Of a stretch of 64,000 nt of DNA, positions 8,309 through 16,734 are shown one piece after another. This DNA is from Thalassospira lohafexi. GTDB taxonomy: Bacteria; Pseudomonadota; Alphaproteobacteria; Rhodospirillales; Thalassospiraceae. Position numbers and translations under genes: made by a program. The stretch spans positions 124,001-188,000 of the forward strand of contig NZ_NXGX01000006.1 in assembly GCF_002844275.1 (NCBI RefSeq), written 5' to 3'. The notes under the pieces were generated by a model. The model saw only the letters and a program-made list of their open reading frames with translations, made no database searches and was not told the DNA's origin. The stretch's first letter is position 1; each line of letters starts with the position of its first letter.

Positions 8309-8974
8309 TTAGTGGGCCATTTCCGCGGCAATTTCGTTCAGTGCCTTGGCAATTTCTGCCCGGCGTCCGGTGTCGGCGGACGCGCGGCTTGGTCGGTCAG
8401 GGGCGCGAAGTGCCTTTTCCAGATAGGTTTTGGCGTCTTTGAAATGATCGTTCTGGCGCAGGAAGTCACCATAGAAGTAGTTCGGATCAATCCCGTCCGG
8501 ATTGAGTTCGAGTGCCTTTTTGAGGAACTCTTCCGCCTTGGTGTCACTGCCAAAGGCAAGTGGCCATGGGGGCACCTGATAATACAACGACCCAAGGGAC
8601 GTATAGGCCGATCCATCCATGGCAGTTGGATCGGTGGCAATGGCATGTTCAAACAGATCTCGTGCGTCACGTACTTTGCCAAGGGCTGAGATACCGCGCA
8701 CGATCCCTGCATCTGTCGAAAGAATGATGCCTTGCCAGATCATGACTTCCGGGCTGTCGGGATAGCGGATCAGGAGGTTCTGGGCCTCGGTTTCAAGCAG
8801 ATGGATGGCATCGAGTTGCTGTTCCTCGTCACTGATCTGATATTTGATGCGCGCCCATTCGGTTTGCAAATCGCTAACACCGGCCATGATGTCGTCATGT
8901 GTGGTGCCTGCGTTGGCGCCAAATGGCAGACCGACCGCAACGGCACATAAAAGGACAAAACGGTTGATTTTCAT
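8309..8974 (-). CDS. periplasmic TPR protein, last gene of the hemolysin/ligase/oxidase operon
   Basis: 221 residues with a Sec signal peptide (MKINRFVLLCAVAVGLPFGANA, cleavage about residue 22). The mature part contains degenerate TPR-like helices, clearest in AYTSLGSLYYQ, AEEFLKKALELNPDG and DAKTYLEKALRAP. It resembles the small TRAP-associated or exported TPR scaffold proteins, but no catalytic motif is visible. Its ATG overlaps the stop of the SDR gene by 4 nt, so it is translationally coupled to the operon. A periplasmic partner suggests the operon product or process involves the envelope; this is inference. Confidence 0.7.
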   Translation of the reverse strand: MKINRFVLLCAVAVGLPFGANAGTTHDDIMAGVSDLQTEWARIKYQISDEEQQLDAIHLLETEAQNLLIRYPDSPEVMIWQGIILSTDAGIVRGISALGKVRDARDLFEHAIATDPTAMDGSAYTSLGSLYYQVPPWPLAFGSDTKAEEFLKKALELNPDGIDPNYFYGDFLRQNDHFKDAKTYLEKALRAPDRPSRASADTGRRAEIAKALNEIAAEMAH

Positions 8975-9756
8975 GCGTTGTGGCTCCTTGGGCTGGTGCC
9001 CCGATTGGGGGTGGTCAGGGTGGTTGGGGTATGTCTATGACCTGGTTTGAGGATTTCTTCGCCGATGGCGGCGTTCTTGCGCAGGCCCTTGTCGACCAGT
9101 TTGGGGAATACGGCGTTCAGAACCGCAAATAACCGTTCCGGCCAGCCGATCCGGATGTCGATTTCAGCATGCTCAATCGCTATCACAATCCGGTGGGCAA
9201 CGTTTTGTGGATCGTCTTCGGTAACGCGGGTCTGACGGTTAAGGATACCGACTTTGCCGCTGTTCATCGATGTGCGAACTGCCCGTGGTGCAACGTGGCA
9301 GACCGTAACGCCGCTGCCAAAAAGTTCACGGCGCAGGGCGTCACTAAATCCCTTAAGGCCCGATTTGGCCGCAGCGTAGCCGGTGACGTGAGGAAGCGGG
9401 ATCATGCCGACCATGGAGCCGATATTGACGATCTGGCCATATCCGCGTGCGCGCATCGTCGGGAGGACTGCCTGGCAAAGACGCATGGGCACCAGAAGGT
9501 TCAATGTCACGAGGGCGTCGTAATCCTGATCTTCGGCGTGGCCGAAATCATTGATGCCGGCCAGATTAATCAGAATATCGGGGGTGTCTTCACGCAATGT
9601 TTTGCAAGCCGTATCAATGTTTTCCATCAGGTTTCCCTGAGTAGCCCGGTTATAGGCAATGACACGTGCGCCGCGCGCAACCAGCAGGTTGACCAGCGGC
9701 ACGCCAATACCGCCAGTTGCCCCCGTGACAAAGACGGTCTTTCCATCAAGCAACAT
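8971..9756 (-). CDS. short-chain dehydrogenase/reductase of the hemolysin/ligase/oxidase operon
   Basis: 261 residues from the ATG at 9756, which has AAGGA about nine bases upstream and overlaps the end of the ligase-oxidase gene by 11 nt. Classical SDR features: TGATGGIG nucleotide loop near residue 10, NLAG, a serine in NIGSMVG and the catalytic YAAAK. Residues ~200-261 have a hydrophobic region (WPERLFAVLNAVFPKLVDKGL) as in membrane-associated lipid or sterol SDRs. It probably reduces or oxidises a product made by the upstream ligase/oxidase. The substrate is unknown. Confidence 0.8.
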   Translation of the reverse strand: MLLDGKTVFVTGATGGIGVPLVNLLVARGARVIAYNRATQGNLMENIDTACKTLREDTPDILINLAGINDFGHAEDQDYDALVTLNLLVPMRLCQAVLPTMRARGYGQIVNIGSMVGMIPLPHVTGYAAAKSGLKGFSDALRRELFGSGVTVCHVAPRAVRTSMNSGKVGILNRQTRVTEDDPQNVAHRIVIAIEHAEIDIRIGWPERLFAVLNAVFPKLVDKGLRKNAAIGEEILKPGHRHTPTTLTTPNRGTSPRSHNA

Positions 9757-11764
9757 TTTTACGTTGTCCTTCATGCGGGATCGCCGCGAACAAATTGGCA
9801 AATAAACGAAATGCATTTTGGGCGACTTCGATGATGGCGGCCTGATCGTCCGGGTCACTGATCTGATTGACGGTTTTCTCGAAGAATTTCATATGTTCGA
9901 GATCAAGGGTGCCGTGCGAAAACAGATAGGTGAAAGCCGATTTCGGCAGGTCAAGGCCGCTCATGACGGCATCGGCCCCCTGACTGGCGATCTGGGTTGA
10001 TGTACTTTCGAGCATGAACACCATGCCCAAGAAACCAACCGGGTTCTTGCGGCTGATGTAATCGTAGTTATACGCAACCATCACTTGTGTTTCGAGATTG
10101 GGCTGCGCGTTGCGTGCGGCTTCTTTGTCACCACCGGCGGCCTCGATATCATTGAGAATCCATTCTTCGTGACCTTCTTCTTCTTCGAGGTATTCAATCA
10201 CGGCCTTGTGCAGCCAGCGTTTGTCATCAGGCAGGCGCGATCCCATGGCCATCAGGAAGGGCACGGTATGTTTGACGTGGTGATAGGCCTCGGTCAGATA
10301 GGCGACATAGGTCGAGCGTGAAATGTGCCCCTGCAAGCCATCGACAAGTTGGGGAACGTGATACAGAGCCGCACGGGACTGAGCGGTTTCAGAGACAAGG
10401 CGATCATAAAAATTCATGGTTTTCTCCGGGACAGACAGGGGGGATGTGTACATTTTTGTGATGGTATCGCGCCGCGGACGTCCGGTGCCGGTGAGGCAGC
10501 CGTTATCAATGGTAAACGGCGATACGACGCGAATACGTTTGATCTGGGCGTAGTCGGGTAAAGTGGAATTGGCGGCGGCAACGGCAGCCGTGACGTCGGC
10601 ATTTGGGCCGGTGGGAACGATCAGCGCGCCAAGTTCGGGTTCGCCATCCCCAAAAACCATCACCTGATAGATTCCGGGCTGTGCCAGCAGCGCAGATTCA
10701 GGCCATTCAGGTGATATGTTGCGGCCCAATGACGTGATCAGTACGTTTTTGCGGCGTCCGGTCACACTGACATAGCCATCAAGGTCAATCTTGCCAAGAT
10801 CGCCAGTGGCAAATACCCCTGTGGCCGGTTCGCCGATATAGCCGAGAAAGCCGGGGTCGCGGATGACGATTTCACCGTTGGAAATGTCGGCGACGACATG
10901 GGGCAGGAGCCGCCCGGTGGTGCCGGGTTTATCCTTGCCCGGTATATTCATCGACACCACAGAGCCGCATTCCGATAATCCGTATCCTTCGTACACCGGA
11001 AGTCCAATCTGGCGTGCCTTGGCGATCAACACCGGGTCAACGCGCGATCCGCCGACAGCGATGAACTTAAGGTCGGGGAGGACGCCGTTCTTGATGACCT
11101 GCATCATCAATGCACGCAGGATTTCCGGTACCAAAATAACGGATGTCGCCCGCGTTTGGCTGAGGATGCCGTGTAGCCCCTGATATTGTGGGCCGAACTG
11201 CTCAAGCGGTGTCAGTACAATGGTACATCCGGCCATCAGACCGGCATATACCCCTGCAACGTTTTCCAGCAGAACGGCAAGCGGCAGCACGCAGGCATGG
11301 GTTTGAGTGACATCATCACCGAGCATTTCATGGATCGAGGATGCAACATTCATCATTGCCGATGATGGCAAGCAGACGCCTTTGGGCGTGCCGGTCGTGC
11401 CGGATGTAAAGGTGATCTTTGCTGTGCCAACGGGGATGTCGGTGGATTGTGATTGCCAGGTTTCAGTCATGCCGTCAGGCGTGAGCATATGGGTGATGCC
11501 CGCGGATGCGATGGTGTGGTTGATTTGGTCACGGGTGAAGAAAGGCGGGATCGGCACGCAGATTGTATTGGCGCTTAGCGCTGCCAGATCCCAGATCAGC
11601 CAGTCGATCCCGTTATCAAGGGCGATGCCCAAAACATCGACGCCCGCAAGTTCAAGGCACCGCGCGTCAATGAGATCATAAAGATCACCATAGGAAACCT
11701 CATCATTGCCTTCGCGCAGGGCAACTTTTTCAGGGGACTGGTTGAGGATGCGTTCAAACAGCAT
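9746..11764 (-). CDS. fusion: ANL-type acyl-AMP ligase + heme-oxygenase-like diiron oxidase (HDO)
   Basis: 672 residues, two domains. Residues ~1-440 are an ANL adenylate-forming ligase: P-loop TFTSGTTGTPKG (118-129), YEGYGLSECG (258-267), ATGD (319-322), GRRKNVLITSLGRN hinge (336-349). The A10 position where acyl-CoA synthetases carry the catalytic Lys reads TGTGRPRRD, i.e. Arg429. Residues ~450-672 form an all-helical 'iron-containing redox enzyme'/TenA-like HDO domain with candidate ligands Glu492/His495-496, Glu529-x-x-His532 and His617-x3-Asp621-x2-His624. This set matches UndA-like and N-oxygenase-type HDOs. The start is 2 nt after the upstream stop. A fatty acid or acyl-amine is a likely substrate (inference). 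Confidence 0.8.
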   Translation of the reverse strand: MLFERILNQSPEKVALREGNDEVSYGDLYDLIDARCLELAGVDVLGIALDNGIDWLIWDLAALSANTICVPIPPFFTRDQINHTIASAGITHMLTPDGMTETWQSQSTDIPVGTAKITFTSGTTGTPKGVCLPSSAMMNVASSIHEMLGDDVTQTHACVLPLAVLLENVAGVYAGLMAGCTIVLTPLEQFGPQYQGLHGILSQTRATSVILVPEILRALMMQVIKNGVLPDLKFIAVGGSRVDPVLIAKARQIGLPVYEGYGLSECGSVVSMNIPGKDKPGTTGRLLPHVVADISNGEIVIRDPGFLGYIGEPATGVFATGDLGKIDLDGYVSVTGRRKNVLITSLGRNISPEWPESALLAQPGIYQVMVFGDGEPELGALIVPTGPNADVTAAVAAANSTLPDYAQIKRIRVVSPFTIDNGCLTGTGRPRRDTITKMYTSPLSVPEKTMNFYDRLVSETAQSRAALYHVPQLVDGLQGHISRSTYVAYLTEAYHHVKHTVPFLMAMGSRLPDDKRWLHKAVIEYLEEEEGHEEWILNDIEAAGGDKEAARNAQPNLETQVMVAYNYDYISRKNPVGFLGMVFMLESTSTQIASQGADAVMSGLDLPKSAFTYLFSHGTLDLEHMKFFEKTVNQISDPDDQAAIIEVAQNAFRLFANLFAAIPHEGQRKNVA

Positions 11765-11766
11765 AA

Positions 11767-12474
11767 TCAGATCTCGCCATTATGTTGAAGGTGGGGGTAA
11801 AGACGCGGGCGCATGTGGGTGTATTCCGCGCCAAGCAACATCTGAAGGCGGCGGTATCCATGCGATACAGAACCGGAAAGAACATGTGGGCAGGTGTCGT
11901 AATAACGGCCCCATTCGCCGTCGCCTGTGGTTGGAGTATCCAGATCACACGGGTTGGCTTGGGCATGGCGCGCTGGTTTTAGCCCCATCTTGCGCAATCG
12001 CTTTTCAAGGGCGTCTGTTCCGGTAACGACCGCCTGCTTAAAGCCGTTATGGTGCAAATAGGCCGATAGGGCTGCGAACAAAAAGGATGACGCCCCGCCA
12101 CCCGAGGATGCCAGATTGCCGATTTCGACGATCTGATGACGCGGGATGCCCAAAATGATTTCGATCGGGGCTGGAAGATATTGTTCAAGGAAAAGCGGGC
12201 CGTGCCCGGCAGACCGAAAACCAAGGGCAGCAACAATGCGCCCGGCATCATCACGGACACTCATCAGGCTGCCATACTGGACCTTGATGGCGGCGTCATA
12301 GACATCGGCATAGATGTTGGCAATGAATGTTTCGACTTCCGGCCGTTCAGCAGCAAGAACTGTCAGCACCGAAATGGCGCAGGCGCGCATTTGCAAGTGG
12401 TCCAGAAAACCACGTTTGCGGAAGCTGAGCTTTGCAGTTGGGAAACCGTTTTCATTGTAATTCAGGTGCAGCAT
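11767..12474 (-). CDS. thermostable-hemolysin (delta-VPH) family protein
   Basis: 235 residues from the ATG at 12474 (GAAGG about nine bases upstream); an in-frame TTG at 12489 is possible. Family signatures: PLFLEQYLPAPIEIILG, RHQIVEIGNLASSGGGASSFLFAALSAYLH, GFKQAVVTGTDALEKRLRKMGL and WGRYYDTCPHVLSG. The family is named from a Vibrio haemolysin, but I recall it being grouped with GNAT-like/autoinducer-synthase folds, so acyl transfer is more plausible than pore formation. No signal peptide is seen. It is the first gene of a coupled operon with an acyl ligase-oxidase, an SDR and a TPR protein. Confidence 0.8.
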   Translation of the reverse strand: MLHLNYNENGFPTAKLSFRKRGFLDHLQMRACAISVLTVLAAERPEVETFIANIYADVYDAAIKVQYGSLMSVRDDAGRIVAALGFRSAGHGPLFLEQYLPAPIEIILGIPRHQIVEIGNLASSGGGASSFLFAALSAYLHHNGFKQAVVTGTDALEKRLRKMGLKPARHAQANPCDLDTPTTGDGEWGRYYDTCPHVLSGSVSHGYRRLQMLLGAEYTHMRPRLYPHLQHNGEI

Positions 12475-12487
12475 CAGGGGTGCCTTC

Positions 12488-12508
12488 AATTGCTTATGTT
12501 ACGCAATT
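12488..12508. promoter_or_regulatory. dyad upstream of the hemolysin/ligase/oxidase operon
   Basis: Inverted repeat AATTGC-N9-GCAATT located 14 bp before the first ATG of the operon and after the mscS stop. It could be an operator. No regulator gene is adjacent. Confidence 0.35.
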
Positions 12509-12550
12509 TGGCACGTTAACCTGACAGCAGTCTGAATGGCGGATAGGTGA

Positions 12551-13885
12551 TCAGCTCTTGGGGGACGTGGGGCTCATTTCAACGCGAATGGTGGGATCAA
12601 GGCTGCGCAGATGCAGATCGCGTTGCGGGAACGGGATTTCGATATCGTTTTCCTTAAAGGCATCCCAGACGTTGAGCAGAACTTCGCTGATGATGTTGCC
12701 GCGCCCGTTTTGCGGGTCGGTGATCCAGAAGCGGATTTCAAGATCGACCGAGTTGTCGCCAAAGCCGCGCAACAACGTGTTGGGGCCGGGGTTGTCCTGT
12801 ACACGCGCGCATTTTGCTGCGGCTTCGTTGCACAGTTTGATCGCGAAATGCGGATCGCAGTTATAGGAAATGCCAACCGGGATTTTCAGGCGTAGCTTGA
12901 CGTCTGTGTGGCTCCAGTTTTCGACCTGTGTGGTGATGAGGTCTTCGTTGGGGATCAGGAATTCTGTGCCGTCCCGGGTGCGAACGGCGGTGTAGCGTGC
13001 GCCAAGGGACTGTATCCAGCCGAATGTTTCGCCAATGGCAATGACATCGCCGGGCTTGATCGACCGATCCAAAAGCAGGATCACGCCGCTGATCAGGTTG
13101 GCAACAATGCGTTGCAGGCCAAGACCAATGCCGACACCAACCGCACCGCCAAACACCGCAAGGGCGGTTAAATCAACGCCAATCGTTGACAGGGCAAATA
13201 GAACCGCAACGGACAGTAAAACCAGTTTGAGCAGTTTGGACATCAGCACCTGAACCGAGGGAGTCAGGCGGTGGACCTTTTTGATGCGTTGTTCAAAGAG
13301 TCGGGATGAAAAGGATGCAACCCAAAGCAAAACTGCCAACGACAGGATAGCTTTTATAACGCCATAGACCGAAACGCGGAATGAGCCGACTTGCATGGCA
13401 AGACTGTCGAGCGCTGCGATGGTTGGATCAAGCCAGCCAACGATATTAAGGGCAGCCAACCCCCACGCCACAGCCGCAATGGTGCGTGACCAGACCGGAT
13501 CATTCACCACAGCCGCCGCCAGACGAATGACGATCCACGCGTTGAGCAGGCTGGCGACAAGGCGCAGGATATTGTGGCGATATCCCGTTTGAACAGCAAT
13601 GGCCTCAAGGACCCAGACCAGTACGACCAGCAGCAGGGGAAACGCCAAGTCAGGCAGAACAGAAAACAGTCGTCTGAAACCGGCATAGTGCAAAAGCGGT
13701 TTCCAGTTTTGCAGCCGAGCAAGAAGGGAGGTCAATGTCGGACGCAGCAAAAGGGCCGGCAGCATCGCCAGCAGGCAGGCCGCAATTTGTATGAGGATTG
13801 GGCCGAGAAGAATATTGGCCTGTACCCAGTCTATGGCTTGGTCAATCCAGAGCAAATATTGATCCGGGTTGGTAAACTGTTCCAT
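12551..13885 (-). CDS. MscS-family mechanosensitive channel
   Basis: 444 residues. The start at 13885 has AGGG six bases upstream; an upstream in-frame extension is less likely. About five to six N-terminal membrane segments precede the MscS core: the Gly/Ala-rich pore helix FGGAVGVGIGLGLQRIVANLISG, then VILLLDRSIKPGDVI and the beta domain with GWIQSLGARYTAVRTRDGTEFLIPNEDL. The channel releases solutes on hypo-osmotic shock. It is followed 76 bp downstream on the same strand by the hemolysin-family operon, so read-through is possible. Confidence 0.9.
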   Translation of the reverse strand: MEQFTNPDQYLLWIDQAIDWVQANILLGPILIQIAACLLAMLPALLLRPTLTSLLARLQNWKPLLHYAGFRRLFSVLPDLAFPLLLVVLVWVLEAIAVQTGYRHNILRLVASLLNAWIVIRLAAAVVNDPVWSRTIAAVAWGLAALNIVGWLDPTIAALDSLAMQVGSFRVSVYGVIKAILSLAVLLWVASFSSRLFEQRIKKVHRLTPSVQVLMSKLLKLVLLSVAVLFALSTIGVDLTALAVFGGAVGVGIGLGLQRIVANLISGVILLLDRSIKPGDVIAIGETFGWIQSLGARYTAVRTRDGTEFLIPNEDLITTQVENWSHTDVKLRLKIPVGISYNCDPHFAIKLCNEAAAKCARVQDNPGPNTLLRGFGDNSVDLEIRFWITDPQNGRGNIISEVLLNVWDAFKENDIEIPFPQRDLHLRSLDPTIRVEMSPTSPKS

Positions 13886-14054
13886 TGGTGCCCTGATGTG
13901 TTCCTGATTTTCTGTTTTGGCTCTTAACGGCAAAACGCTTTAAATCATATGGTAACACGAGAACGGATTTTCAGGCAGGACGTTGCATTTAAAAGCAAAT
14001 TGGAACTGTAACCTGCCACGGTGAGTGCAGGTGTTTTGACAATTTGGGCACTAA

Positions 14055-14079
14055 AAAAGCCGGCGAGAAGCCGGCTTTT
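14055..14079. terminator. terminator after the dnaJ-like gene
   Basis: Arms AAAAGCCGGC and GCCGGCTTTT around GAGAA, with A and T runs on both sides, so it can work on the minus strand. Confidence 0.8.
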
Positions 14080-14089
14080 AAGCGGGATA

Positions 14090-15031
14090 CTATCGGGTGC
14101 TGTAGGGGTGCTTTTCCGACCAGTCACGGATAAACTCGATCAATTCATCATCGCGTTCATCGGGAAGTTTTACCGTCAGATGGACATATTGATCGCCGTG
14201 TTTGGTGTTGCGATCATAGGGTGCCCCCTTACCGCGCAGGCGCAATTTTGTGCCGCTGTTGGCGTTGGCAGGCAATTTCATATTGACCTTGCCATTGACC
14301 GTCGGGACTTCGATGGATCCGCCAAGGACCGCCTCGGCCAGTGTGATCGCCAATTCACAATGCAGGTCATTGCCTTCGCGACGGAATGTTTTGTCGGGAT
14401 GAACATGCAGCTTGATCAAGGCATCGCCTGCCTCACCACCATTCATGCCTGCCATGCCCTGACCTTTCAGGCGCAGGGTTTGTTCGTCTTCACTTCCCGG
14501 TGGGATGCGGACTTCAAGGCTTTTGCCGCTGGCAAGGTTGATCCGCTTGGTCGTGCCAATGATGGCCTCGGAAAAATCAAGGCTCAGCTCATAGGAGATG
14601 TTCGGGCCTTTGACCTTTTGCGGTTTGCGTTCACCGCCAAAACCACCAAAACCGCCGCCACCGCGACCACCCCGACCGCCTTTGCCGAAAATTTCGTCAA
14701 AGATATCTTCGGGGTTCGAGCCGGAAAAGCCGAATGGGTCGTTCTGACCAAATCCACCGCCCGCGCGCGAGTGACCACCGCCGCCACCGCGACCAAAAGG
14801 CCCGGTTTCGCGACCGTCGGCATCAATCAAGCCATTGTCGAATTTCTTGCGACGTTCAGGATCGCCAAGCAGGTGATAGGCGCTTGAAACTTTTTTAAAG
14901 CGTTCTTCAATCTTGGTATCGCCGGGATTGACGTCGGGATGGAGTTCACGCGCCAGTTTGCGATAGACTTTTTTGATTTCGTCCTGGGTGGCGTTTTTTT
15001 CAACGCCGAGTATTTTGTAGGGATCCTGCAT
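14090..15031 (-). CDS. DnaJ-type co-chaperone without zinc finger (CbpA/type II)
   Basis: 313 residues. The J domain (1-70) carries the HPD motif in ELHPDVNPGD. A Gly/Phe-rich linker follows (~75-135, GRGGGGGHSRAGGGFG), then two DnaJ C-terminal beta domains (~140-300: VRIPPGSEDEQTLRLKGQG, VPTVNGKVNMKLPANANSGTKLRLRGKG). The cysteine-rich zinc finger of DnaJ is absent, so this is a type II Hsp40 such as CbpA. It stimulates DnaK ATPase and substrate loading. The gene stands alone between terminators. Confidence 0.88.
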   Translation of the reverse strand: MQDPYKILGVEKNATQDEIKKVYRKLARELHPDVNPGDTKIEERFKKVSSAYHLLGDPERRKKFDNGLIDADGRETGPFGRGGGGGHSRAGGGFGQNDPFGFSGSNPEDIFDEIFGKGGRGGRGGGGFGGFGGERKPQKVKGPNISYELSLDFSEAIIGTTKRINLASGKSLEVRIPPGSEDEQTLRLKGQGMAGMNGGEAGDALIKLHVHPDKTFRREGNDLHCELAITLAEAVLGGSIEVPTVNGKVNMKLPANANSGTKLRLRGKGAPYDRNTKHGDQYVHLTVKLPDERDDELIEFIRDWSEKHPYSTR

Positions 15032-15392
15032 GAATTAACCGGTTGGATGAACAAAATGGGCGGTGGCACAATTTAAGTGCATGATGCGCGCAATCAGAAC
15101 CATTTCGTCACGATTTCGTCGGGCACGTTTTATATCAAGCAAGGACAAATCCAGTGAATGTAGCGGGGCTACGATCAAGGGCTTCGTCACATTGCTCTGC
15201 CGCGCTGTCTTTTGCCAAACGACATGCCAAAACAAACAAAATGGCGCTGATTGCGCGCTCCGTACTCTAGCCCGTCTTGGCGAAAACAAGAAAGGCTATT
15301 TATTGCTGTGTCCGGATATAAAAAAAGCGGTGCAGATCGCAAGGACCACACCGCCTTTTTTGAAAATCTGGTTTCAGATCAGACGGGGCTGA
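15032..15392. other. 361-bp intergenic region
   Basis: It must hold the dnaJ-like promoter at its left side and a terminator at 15321-15361 at its right side. I see no convincing coding sequence or RNA; reading frames across it lack family resemblance and ribosome sites. Confidence 0.5.
15321..15361 (-). terminator. terminator of the glycine-zipper lipoprotein gene
   Basis: GCGGTG and CACCGC arms flanked by an A6 run on the left and T6 on the right, with a 16-nt loop. Confidence 0.7.
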
Positions 15393-15869
15393 TCAATTCA
15401 CGACCTGCCAACTGCCATCAGGTTTGCGGCACGCTGTGCCATAGGCGGTTTCTTCCTGCCCACCAATCATGACGGTCTGCTGGTATTCGCGGCAATATTC
15501 CTGCGTTTCGGGTTTCTGATAGGTCCGTGTTGGTGTCACGGTGCCCTGAACGCCGGTATCTGGGTTCTGCCAGCTTGATGTTTTGCCTGTTGGCGCGCTT
15601 TCAAGGGTTTGCTGTGTGCTTTGTGCCATGATCGCGCGGTCCGCGTTATCAAGTGAACGCCCGACCTCGCTGCCAAGAAACGCGCCAGCCATGGTACCAA
15701 GTGCAACACCGACCAACTGACCTTTGCCTTTGCCAAACTGTGCGCCAGCAACCGCACCGCCAACCGCACCCAGCAAGGTGCCAGCGGTTTGTTTCTGGCC
15801 CTGATCCTGAGCACAGCCTGCGATGAAGGCGGTCATGATCAATGGTATGACGATATGACGGAATTTCAT
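15393..15869 (-). CDS. glycine-zipper outer-membrane lipoprotein (17-kDa surface antigen type)
   Basis: 158 residues from the ATG at 15869. A lipoprotein signal ends at lipobox IAGC (Cys ~18). Residues ~25-75 form a glycine zipper (GTLLGAVGGAVAGAQFGKGKG, GVALGTMAGAFLGSEVG), as in rickettsial 17-kDa antigens and SlyB-like proteins. The C-terminal ~60 residues (YCREYQQTVMIGGQEETAYGTACRKPDGSWQ) carry two conserved cysteines of the RT0821/Lpp0805 surface-protein family. It is likely anchored in the outer membrane. It is divergent from pdxH. Confidence 0.8.
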   Translation of the reverse strand: MKFRHIVIPLIMTAFIAGCAQDQGQKQTAGTLLGAVGGAVAGAQFGKGKGQLVGVALGTMAGAFLGSEVGRSLDNADRAIMAQSTQQTLESAPTGKTSSWQNPDTGVQGTVTPTRTYQKPETQEYCREYQQTVMIGGQEETAYGTACRKPDGSWQVVN

Positions 15870-16014
15870 GTTACTTCTGCCCATCTTGTTTTTCCTGTCC
15901 CAACCGATATGCTCTGAATATACGAACGATGATCCTGTGTTGCCACCCCCGTGTTCGTCATCCGCTGTCACTTAAGCCAGCCGATTTTGGATAATCAGAG
16001 GAACTTTGACCCCA

Positions 16015-16635
16015 ATGGACGAAAAAAATACGCCAAAAATGGGGCATGAACCCCATGTCGCCCCGTTTGAGATGTTTGACGATTGGTTCAAAGACGCCAA
16101 AAGCAACGAAGATGCCTATCCTGACGCGATGACATTGGCCACCGCGGACAAAGATGGCCGTCCTTCAGCACGGATCGTCCTGCTTAAGGGGTTTGATGAT
16201 CGTGGCTTTGTCTTTTACACCAATTATGAAAGCCGCAAGGGCAGCCAACTTGCTGAAAACAGCTATGCGGCATTGTGTTTTCATTGGAAAACGGTCGAGA
16301 AATGCGTGCGAATCGAAGGCAAGGTCGCCAAGGTCGATGATGCTGAATCCGATGAGTATTTCGCATCGCGCCCACGTGGCAGCCAGCTTGGCGCCTGGGC
16401 ATCGATACAGTCACGCCCGATGACCGGTCGGTTTGATCTGGAAAAACGGGTGGCGGAATTTACTGCCAAGTTTGGTTTGGGCAAGGTCGCACGCCCGGAT
16501 CACTGGGGTGGTTTCCGCCTTGTGCCTGACCGGATTGAATTTTGGGCCGAGGGGAAATTCCGTCTTCATGATCGCAAACTGTTTACCCGTGATGCCGATG
16601 ATGCGGGCTGGAATACGCAAAAGCTGTTCCCGTAA
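16015..16635 (+). CDS. pdxH: pyridoxine/pyridoxamine 5'-phosphate oxidase
   Basis: 206 residues. The flavoprotein oxidises PNP/PMP to pyridoxal 5'-phosphate with FMN. Signatures: MTLATADKDGRPSARIVLLKGFDDRGFVFYTNYESRKG (FMN/substrate sites), SRPRGSQLGAWASIQSRPM, and a C-terminal WGGFRLVPDRIEFWAEGKFRLHDR. It ends in KLFP where many homologues end RLAP. A TTG nine bases upstream is an alternative start: AGAGGA lies 3 nt from TTG but 12 nt from the ATG. Confidence 0.93.
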   Translation: MDEKNTPKMGHEPHVAPFEMFDDWFKDAKSNEDAYPDAMTLATADKDGRPSARIVLLKGFDDRGFVFYTNYESRKGSQLAENSYAALCFHWKTVEKCVRIEGKVAKVDDAESDEYFASRPRGSQLGAWASIQSRPMTGRFDLEKRVAEFTAKFGLGKVARPDHWGGFRLVPDRIEFWAEGKFRLHDRKLFTRDADDAGWNTQKLFP

Positions 16636-16663
16636 GGATTTGGCTTTATGCCCTGAACGATAG

Positions 16664-16694
16664 AACGCGCAAAAGAGTTGATCTTTTGCGCGTT
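16664..16694 (+). terminator. terminator of pdxH
   Basis: 13-bp perfect arms AACGCGCAAAAGA and TCTTTTGCGCGTT with loop GTTGA, then TTT. Confidence 0.8.
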
Positions 16695-16734
16695 TTTGAT
16701 TGGGATGCCTGTTTCCCCGGTCCGGTTCGTCTGA

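Noticed and set aside
14021-14887. Long plus-strand reading frame (288 codons) across the dnaJ-like gene
   Set aside because: It is antisense to a clear J-domain protein and its translation has no domain pattern; GC-rich codon bias explains the open frame.
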